NCBI RefSeq assembly: GCF_025698545.1
Contig: NC_068567.1
Coordinates: 58,037,371-58,101,370 of the forward strand
Origin: Gossypium raimondii
Lineage: Eukaryota; Streptophyta; Magnoliopsida; Malvales; Malvaceae
Direction of reading: 5' to 3'
Length of the DNA: 64,000 nucleotides
Numbering within the stretch: position 1 is the stretch's first letter; the number at the start of each line of letters is the position of its first letter. Of the stretch, positions 52,840 to 64,000 are shown piece after piece. The translations under genes and the position numbers were made by a program. The notes under the pieces are model-generated. The model searched no databases and was not told the origin of the DNA. It was given only the letters and a program-made list of their open reading frames with translations.

Positions 52840-55800
52840 ATGGTCGACCTTTTAAACGATTTAAATGATTTAAACGAAGATTGGTAATGAGATGAGCCAC
52901 TTACGAAGTAAGCGATATAGACAGCCACTTACGTTCATCTAGGATCGGTGGAAATACATATCTCTACACATTGTACATGTATTCTATTTTGTCCACTTCC
53001 TCGACATATCTCATGGGATCCAAATGGAGATTCTAACAAGTTGCAGTTGCATGAGCACATGGATTACGAAGTGCGTTAAATATCCCACAGTCGCAAGTTT
53101 TATTTTTCAGGTGTACACAATATTGCCCACCGATAATACATTGGTTCGGTCTATCAAACTCCGTTACACGAAACCATAAATTGTCGTGATTATGACACAC
53201 TATGTGCATAGTATTGGCCCGCGCTTTCACCTTGTTAATTTCTTGCAATACCTTCTAGAACCATACATGGCTTCCCTGCATTTGGCCTTTATAACTCGCT
53301 GCTTACTTTGGAAATAATGCCGCCAAACAAAAATATATCTCTCGCACAATCGAGGTTATCGACAAATGACGTGTTCCTGTTAGAACAAAATTTATGCATT
53401 CAGTCAGGTTCGTGGTTATATAACCATATCGTAGGTCGCTGGCCTGTCATATGCTTGTGTCCACTGTTTGAAAGGTACATTACAGAGGTAGTCTGCGCTT
53501 TGATCGTTAACTGAACGCAAAATCCCCAACATATCATGAAAATGGTCTTTATTGATCTCGTACCCTACCAATATAAGTAGATAGCGAAAATTACATACTA
53601 CTATTCCTGTAACAGCCCAATTTTCAGTAGTGTCAGAACAATGATTTGAGATCACTAAATTCGATGAAAAAGTTAGAAATATTTTTGAATCAGTGAATTT
53701 TGTGATTTAAAAGAAATTATTAGGTAAATTGGGTCAAAAACGAGGTATCGAGACCTCGATATCATAAACTGAGTCGTAAATATTTTTATAAATATTTACA
53801 GAGTGTCAATAGGATAATATTAAAGTTTCGTTAAGAAATTTTAACGTTTCGATAGTTAATTATGAAAAGGATTAAATTGCAATAGGGATAAAAGTTTAAT
53901 TATAGATTAAAGAAAAGTTAAAAGGACCAAATAGGCAATTATGCCTTTTTCTAAAGTTGAGCCGGCATAAGTATAAAAATCTGAGATTTTTATGTGTTAA
54001 AAAAATATTATTATATTATAGTAATGATTATGTTTTTATATTATATTATTATTAATATATTATATTATATTTTATATATATATATCAAAAGAAAGAATAG
54101 AAATGAGAAAGAAAGAAACAGAGAGCAAAACGAAACAGAGAAGGGAGAAAGAAGAAAAAGAAAGAGAGCGACGGTTCAGGGGTTTCAAAACTTCTAAATT
54201 CAATTGGTAAGTTAATTTAGTCCCTTTTTCTTATGGTTTTGATATTTTTGGAATCCTAGAACAAAATACTACTTGATTTAAGTTGAAATTTTGGAAGTTA
54301 GTAAATTTTTAGATGTTGTTCATGTTGAATTAATTGATGAATTAGAGGTTAAAATGATTGAATTTTAAGTTAGAAGTTAGTAGAAGGTTGATTTGTAAAA
54401 TAAAACATAAGTTTTGAATTAATAGGGACTAAATTGAGAGAATTTCGAAATTAGGGATTTATGATGAAAATGAAGAATTAAAATGAGTATATAGTGAGAA
54501 TTAAGAGAGAATATGGAGTTAAATTAGGAAAAATAAAATTAGTATTGATAAGGGATTAAATTAGAGTTTATGTAAAGTTTAGGTATAAATGGAAATATTT
54601 TAATGGAATTGTGTATTAATAATTTTTAATTGTTTAATTACGTAGCTAATGTCGTGCAAGAGTCATTGTCCGAGAAATGAAAGGAGAAGGTGGACAAGGA
54701 TTGACTCGAGAGAAATTTCGGTTAGTATTACTATAATTCAAATTTAATTATTAATTGTTAAAATTTAAATTAATATACATGATAAGCAAATTGAGGTAAG
54801 AATCATGATTGAATTAAATGAAAATACGTATTGGTATTGAAATTATAAATAGCAATTGTTGAATTTTGAATAATATGTTTAGTAAATAAAAATAAGGTGA
54901 ATATTGATATTGAATTGTATGTGAATTGAATGGAAATTACTAGTGATATGATTTGAATTAAAAGAATTAATGTGATATTGAATTGTATGTTGATTGAAAA
55001 GTAATTAGTGATTTGAATTTCATTAAATAAATAAATAAATAAAATATAAAATATGAATTGAATAAAAGTGAATTAAAATATGAAAAGTGTGAATACATGA
55101 ATCAAGTATGATTACATGTGAATGTCGGAATATCTATTGGTAGATTAGAAAGTGGAAAGTAAATTTGAATTGAAATGTGATTATTGAATAGAAATTGAAA
55201 TGGTTTGAATTGAATTATTGAATTGAATGGAATATTGAAATTGGTGATTGATATGGATTTTATTAGAATTGAAATTGAGAATGTGGAGATTGATATGTGA
55301 AACCGATCTTCGAATCAATTATGGAATACTTAATATTGTTATGTGTCTTGCATTGAACTGTGAAAATCTCAAGCAATGAATTACTGCAATCTTGTGAAAC
55401 CGATTGGAATAATGAATTTATAATTGATACTGAACTAATATGGAAATTTTACTGGAAAGTAAATTAAATACCCTTTTAACTAGTCGGGCTAGTCGGATAT
55501 AGTTGGCATGCCATAGGATATGGAAGAGTACGGGTTATTGCCGACTTCATCGATCGTGCACTTATGTGCCGACTCATCATTATCATATCATTATTCGATT
55601 CGATACTTTGTGTGTCGAATATTATTATTATTCTTTATTCATGATTCAGCACTTTGTGTGTTGAATCTTTATCTTATTCTTATCACTATCCGTTCTTGTT
55701 CTTGATCGGTACTATGTACAGTATTAGGCACTATGTGCCGTATTGTGTGATTGGTTGGAATCTGTATCCGTCAAAGTCCGAGTCAAGTTAATAGGGTAAA

Positions 55801-58800
55801 TGAATAATTTTGATAATATAAATTTTATTGCATGATCTTGAATATGAATTGAAATAAGACATTAAATTGAGGTATTGAATGAAATGTATGAACCATGGGT
55901 TCAAGAAATAGATAATGATATAGTTCATGAAATAGTTTTGGTAGTATGAGATGATGTAAAAATATAAGCAAAGAGAAGCAAACTGAAATAGCCATTGTTG
56001 AGAAATGAGAAATGAAAAATGAAAAAAAATGATTTGAAATAGTGAAATAATATGTGAATTTAATTGAATACAAGTTATTGAAATTTATTTATGGATTTAA
56101 TGTATAAATTGAGTGTTAGAAGATTATAAGTGTAAATTGATTATAAATGAACGAATCGAACTGAAAAATAGTTGTTATTATTATTGTTGTTGAAACAAGT
56201 TGATTTAATATATTAAATGTTTATTAAAAGATTAAAAGTATAAATTGAATATAAATAGAAATGATAATGAATGAGTTGATAAATTGATTGGATTTGTATG
56301 AACTGGAATGAGTTATTAGAATGAGATGTGGAAAAATCTAATAAATTTTTTTATAGTGAAATAAGTTCTGAATACACTTAAATATAAGACTGAAATATTG
56401 CTTATTGTTATTAATGATCAAGTTGATTTAAAGTATGGGATAATTAATGAATAATTGTAGACATAAATTAAATGTATATAATTTATCCATTAATGTTATT
56501 AATTTGAATTATGGTAATACCACTGAGTATTCCCATACTCAGCGTACGGTTGTTTCCGTGCGCAGGTTAGTAGGAAGCCAGTGCTCGGTCCAGCATCCAG
56601 AGTAATCCCGACCTCAGAGAAATTTTGGTGATGTACTTTTGTTTTGATAATATGGCATGTACCTAAGTGATATATAGGTTAAGTATAAGAGTTTTGTGAT
56701 TGTGGTTTTAGAACGATGTTTAAATTGGTTATAAGTATGAAATGGAACTAATATGACATATTTGATTAAAGTATGCTATGTCTGTTATTTATTTGTGAAT
56801 TAGTTATAAGTTATCCAATATGTCCGGTAATACTCTATAACCCTGTTCCGGTGACGGTTTGGGGTTAGGGGGTGTTACAATTCCATTCAGAATAAATTGA
56901 ATATTACAAACGAAATTATATTAATAGAGATTAAATACCCATGTTGGTCACTTGTTGTCGTTTAGTGGTAGACTAATATTGCCCGTAGTAGTTGGATGCA
57001 ACGTGCCTTAGACAATACCAATGGTGTGTGTAATCCTATAGGCTTCCCTGTCGCTCAATTGGGACTAGTATTCCAATGTCCCGGTCCGATATAACGTAGA
57101 TATCAGGTTGGGGGCATACATGTCTTCTTAACCTAGAAAGAAAGAAATTCCAATCATCACCTGACTCCGTCAGTGTTATTGCAAGCTCAATTGGAAGGAT
57201 TCTCTCACTGCTACCTTGTGTCACAGCTAGCAATAGTTGATGGGTATATCTACCATACATAAAGGTACCATCAATTTATACCAATGGCTTGCAGTACACA
57301 AATGCGTCTCGACATTGCTTAAAGCTCCAGAACAAACGCTTTGACACTTGGCATCCACGGAGCAATCGATCATTGTAGTACGTAGAGACCGTTTCAAGGT
57401 CTATTATGCAACCTGAAACGCACCTCTCCAGCACCTGACACCACTGCCACACCTCATTATATGAAGCGTTTCACCCACTATACATCTTTTCCAATGCCTT
57501 CTACTTAGCTATCCAAGCCTTGCGGTAAGAGGGCGTGTACCTCAATTGGCTATGAATATTGGCAATTAAGATCGACACAGAAGTCTTGGGATCCGCCTTC
57601 AACATCGATAGTATTAATCTAACTATCATACCTGAATCCATCTTAGAATGATCTTGTGAAACACCTGTCAACGAAGTACGTTAAATAATGCAACATTAAG
57701 TAATAACGTTATTATTCAAAAACCCTAAACACCAGTGATACTGTACCGACAACACAAGTATGTGAACCTTTATACTTTTTTTATCTTCCATGAGCCTATC
57801 TTTTTCCTAAAAGAAGCTATAATTTTCCATGAACATGTATCATCTTGCACTGCACACTTGGCCTCGAACTTCTCGGATTTGGATTTAACCACGTTGTAGT
57901 TAACCTTGTGATTGATGCTATGTTATTTCAATGCACCAAGAAAACTATCCTTACTGGAAAACTCCTTACCAACTTCCAATTCACCCGAATCTAATGACGA
58001 ACTTGTACAGTCACGCCTTCTGTGTGGTAGATCTAGAAACTCCAACGCATCATTTACCGATATATCGATATTATACATGTGGGTTGGAGGCGAGTACACC
58101 TTGAATCGCAGATTTTCTTTATCTAAACCCTTTTCAACGTATTCAGGTTCGGATGGAACAGGCTTCGATTCAAAAAATAATACAACTTTTGCACCATCGA
58201 GGCCGGGCTCTCGAGGTGGATCCACATCGGACTCATCATCCAACTCAGCATCATTTGTAACGTATGAGGTCCCCTCGTCGGTGGACGTCGTAGAGAGTAC
58301 ATCATCCCTTCTTGTGGACGTTTTGTAATGTCCCCAATCAGATGTGGATTGCCAACCACTAGAAGTTGATGTCACTCCCGAATACGTATTTCCAGTATTG
58401 AACATCGATCCACCGATGTGTATGTCCTATCCACTAACTGAGTATTGTGTAGGAGTTGTGTATTTCATACTACCACCAAATACGGGAGCTTTCGTGTTTT
58501 GCCTCCCACTAACGGAGTGTCGGGTAGGGGTCGTGTATTCCTCTCGAACAGCAGTAGATGTTGAAGTCGCAAATGTTTCATTTGGCGATGAAAATTGTAC
58601 ATATAACTCATGATAGGGTGATCCACTAACGAGAAGAATCTGCACTATCGCCTCAAAGCTACGACCACATTTGATATCAAATGAGTCATATGTCACGAGA
58701 TCAATCGAAGCACAAAATCGATACTTAATAGAAGAAACCCTTATTGGCGTCGTTTCGAAGATTTTGCGCATAATTCTTTTACGAAAATTTGTCAAATTTA

Positions 58801-58918
58801 TAGTCTGGTTAAAAACCAGTCGCATTGTGTTCTCTGATAAAAAAACATCACCGTTCTCGGTGTCACGGACCTTACCATCGTAGTAAATAATAGCACTAAT
58901 ATGTTCACTTATCTTCAA
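52840..58918 (-). pseudogene. MURA-type MULE transposase, broken and interrupted by an LTR
   Basis: Minus-strand reading from 58918. The N-terminal PB1-like MuDR domain (MKISEHISAIIYYDGKV...) runs to SVSG at 58427, where TAG stands in frame. The frame continues to 57923 with an acidic linker and the start of the DNA-binding part (KDSFLGALK). Several stops follow, then the DDE core: IDGTFMYGRYTHQLLLAVTQ (first Asp) and VISDRDIGILVPIERQG (second Asp) at 57260-57036. After the LTR (53608-56879) it resumes as YEINKDHFHDMLGILRSVN, AEC-side sequence and a SWIM zinc finger CDCGIFNALRNPCAH near 53060, then LDPMRYVEEVDKIEYMYNV-stop-RYVFPPILDERKW. At least ten in-frame stops/frameshifts: no activity is possible. 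Confidence 0.9.
53608..56879. mobile_element. Solo LTR (3,272 bp) inserted in the MULE transposase
   Basis: Begins TGTAACAGCCC, ends GGGGGTGTTACA (TGTAACA/TGTTACA perfect inverted ends), with a perfect 5-bp duplication ATTCC at 53603-53607 and 56880-56884. No retroelement protein is encoded and no primer-binding/polypurine pair is inside, so it is one LTR left by recombination. Length and ends resemble Del/Tekay-type gypsy LTRs; that assignment is by style. 55490-55760 carries a row of short hairpins (GGCATGCC, GCAC-ttat-GTGC, GTAC-tat-GTAC, GGCAC-tat-GTGCC). Confidence 0.88.
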
Positions 58919-59012
58919 TTTTTATTCTGCTTAGCCTCTCTAATTTTTCTTACAATAACTTATGCAACCTGAGAATGAAATTTGACTCATTTATAGCCTA
59001 AGGCGAAACATG

Positions 59013-59790
59013 AACTACTGTAGAAAAATAGCTTCAACGTAGGAGCTTTTTTCATCAATTTTGCTGATAGTGCATCCTGCTTGAAGCGTTTTTGACACTA
59101 TTTGTTCATAACCGTCTTCTCAAAATTATTTTTTCAGGAACTACTGTAGAAAAATAGAGTCAACGTAGGAGCTTTTTTCATCAATTTTGCTGATAGTGCA
59201 TCCTGCTTGAAGCGTTTTTGACACTATTTGTTCATAACCGTCTTCTCAAAATTATTTTTTCAGGAACTACTGTAGAAAAAGAGCGTCAACGTAGGAGCTT
59301 TTTTCATCAATTTTGCTGACAGTGCATCCTGCTTGAAGCGTTTTTGACACTATTTGTTCATAACCGTCTTCTCAAAATTATTTTTTCAGGAACTACTGTA
59401 GAAAAAGAGCGTCCACGTGGAAGCTTTTTTCAGTAATTTTGCTGACAGTGCATCCTCCTTGAAGCTTTTTTGACACTATTTATTCAGAACTGTCTTCTCA
59501 AAATTATTTTTTCAAGAACTACTGTAGAAAAAGAGCGTCCACATGGGAGCTTTTTTCAGTAATTTTGCTGACAATGCATCCTGCTTGAAGCGTTTTTGAC
59601 ACTATTTGTTCAGAAACGTCTTTTCAAAATTATTTTTTCATGAACCACTGTAGAAAAAGAGCGTCCACGTGGGAGCTTTTTCCAGTAATTTTGCTGACAG
59701 TGCATCCTACTTGAAGCGTTTTTGACACTATTTGTTCAGAACCGTATTCTCAAAATTATTTTTTAGGAACTACTGTAGAAAAAAAAATAA
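59013..59790. repeat. 126-bp tandem repeat, six full copies and a partial
   Basis: AACTACTGTAGAAAAA recurs at 59013, 59139, 59265, 59391, 59517, 59643 (one base changed) and 59768, so spacing is 126 bases five times, then 125. Units also share gtgcatcctgcttgaagcg, gacactatttgttca and cttctcaaaattatttttt. Lies between the transposase start and the right inverted repeat. Confidence 0.95.
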
Positions 59791-59809
59791 AATCCTTCTT
59801 GTCAATAAT

Positions 59810-60060
59810 ATTTCCCTAAACCCTAAACCTAAACACAATATTATTTTTAAAAAAAACTATATCTTAATTTAATTAAATTTCTTAAAAACACTAAACCCTA
59901 ATTAAATTTATTTATTTAAAACCCTTAACCCTAATTTAATTAATTTTTTAAAAAGAATACTAAATCTTGATTTATTTTTTAAAATTCATAAAACCTAGAA
60001 CCCTCAATTATTTTAACAAAACCCTAACCCTAAAAACCCTAAACCAAAAAATCCTAGGGA
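59810..60060 (+). repeat. Telomere-like CCCTAAA/ACCCTAA interspersed tract
   Basis: Repeated but irregular ccctaaaccctaaacc, aaaccctaatt, ttaaccctaattt and aaccctaaccctaaaaacc words in AT-rich DNA. Not a true telomere; an internal low-complexity part of the MULE. Confidence 0.8.
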
Positions 60061-60100
60061 CTAAACATGCAAAAAGCTCTAACCTAAAAAAAAACACAAA

Positions 60101-60352
60101 GCAAAACGCACCCCTGGGGGAGCGATTTTGCCACGTTAGTAAAGCGCGTCCATGTCAGTGCGTCCACGTCAGCGCGTTTTGTGCTGACATGGCAAAATCA
60201 CTCCCTTAAGGGCACGTTTTGTTGAAATTTCACCCTAAAACACTCCTACGTGGACGAGTTTTGCCAAAATCGGCATTTTTCGGTAAATAATACAAAAATT
60301 GGCCCATTTCCATAAATATACTTGGAAATGGGCCTTTATAGGTAAATTAGTC
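60101..60352 (-). repeat. Right terminal inverted repeat of the MULE
   Basis: Complement of 49970-50208 with scattered substitutions and one extra block. Its outer end lies 312 bases from the start codon of the succinyl-CoA ligase gene. Confidence 0.93.
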
Positions 60353-60664
60353 TAATACAAAATTTCTTTTAAATATTTTTATTAAAAAATGCTATCTCCC
60401 CTTGGATCAACGAACCGGAGTTTAGGAACTTAGGTTGATAGCCCAATTTAGATCCAAAACATGGCCCATAAAAGTTCAAAAAAAAAAAAAAAGTAAAGGA
60501 AAAATAGTTTGCAAAGGAAAAGAAAATGGAAAAAAGGGGAAGCTGACCAAAATAGAGGGGGGCTTTGGCTTTTGTACGCAATAATTTGGTGGAGACTGCA
60601 TTTTTTTGGTATCTGCAGCGAAAGAGGCAAGGGGAGATCCGATACTGAATCAACAGCAACAGCA

Positions 60665-63983
<3,319 letters not shown>

Positions 63984-64000
63984 TAGGTTATGATTTGGCT

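Larger units (their letters stand above)
49970..60352. mobile_element. 10.4-kb Mutator-like element (MULE) carrying transposase and PMD gene remnants
   Basis: Inverted ends start GACTAATTTACCTATAAAGG at the left and on the minus strand at the right, extending ~240-250 bases each. Flanks are AAAAACAAA (49961-49969) and TAATACAAA (60353-60361), a 9-bp duplication matching at 7 of 9 positions. Contents: PMD-domain pseudogene (+, 50473-52443), MURA transposase pseudogene (-, 58918 to about 52840) arranged tail to tail, a solo LTR (53608-56879) inserted in the transposase, a 126-bp tandem array and a telomere-motif stretch. Without the LTR it would be about 7.1 kb. Both genes have stops, so it is no longer autonomous. 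Confidence 0.9.

Noticed and set aside
57912-58883. Plus-strand open frames of 70-138 codons
   Set aside because: Opposite strand of the transposase N-terminal part, which has family motifs.
59013-59790. 126-bp repeats as a CRISPR-like array
   Set aside because: Units are contiguous with no unique spacers, in a plant transposon.
59810-60060. A true internal telomere or chromosome end
   Set aside because: The words are irregular and mixed with AT-rich DNA, and the sequence continues into the MULE end and a normal gene.

Overview
The window is nuclear DNA of a eudicot plant: GT-AG introns, AT-rich intergenic space full of transposons, a chloroplast-targeted PSII assembly factor, and no bacterial-style operons. 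Gene content and order match the Arabidopsis chromosome 5 segments around At5g23120-At5g23250 and At5g08200-At5g08300, as I remember them. That points to a rosid, probably a malvid. The retroelement ends and the MULE type look like those I associate with Gossypium (cotton), but this is an inference and not a database result.

Intact genes from left to right: the 3' part of HCF136 (+, 1-4052); a LysM-domain protein (+, 7626-10242); ribosomal protein eL42/RPL36A (-, 14971-15969); a basic protein with one membrane segment (-, 21792-22740); a SETD9-like SET-domain protein (+, 31138-33073); HEMC, porphobilinogen deaminase (-, 33906-36303); a single-exon nicotinamidase of the NIC2/NIC3 type (-, 45704-46306); and the 5' part of mitochondrial succinyl-CoA ligase alpha (+, 60665 to the window end). 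They serve chloroplast (HCF136, HEMC), mitochondrial (succinyl-CoA ligase), translation (eL42) and NAD-salvage (nicotinamidase) roles. They are independent transcription units, not one pathway.

The space between them is mostly mobile DNA. The most striking element is a 10.4-kb Mutator-like element (MULE, 49970-60352). It has ~240-250-bp terminal inverted repeats, an imperfect 9-bp target duplication, a broken MURA-type transposase on the minus strand and a broken plant-mobile-domain (PMD/MAIN-like) gene on the plus strand. It also carries a 126-bp tandem array and a telomere-motif-rich stretch. A 3.27-kb solo LTR with a perfect 5-bp duplication (ATTCC) has landed inside the transposase. A 1.1-kb foldback element at 19626-20719, with a perfect 9-bp duplication, has related ends and looks like a non-autonomous relative. 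A second LTR-type insertion (38353-44036, duplication AAAAG) contains a nested LTR. Several MITEs (hAT-like, TA- and TTAA-flanked, foldback), a copia remnant, an RNase H remnant and a receptor-like-protein (LRR) pseudogene fill most of the rest.
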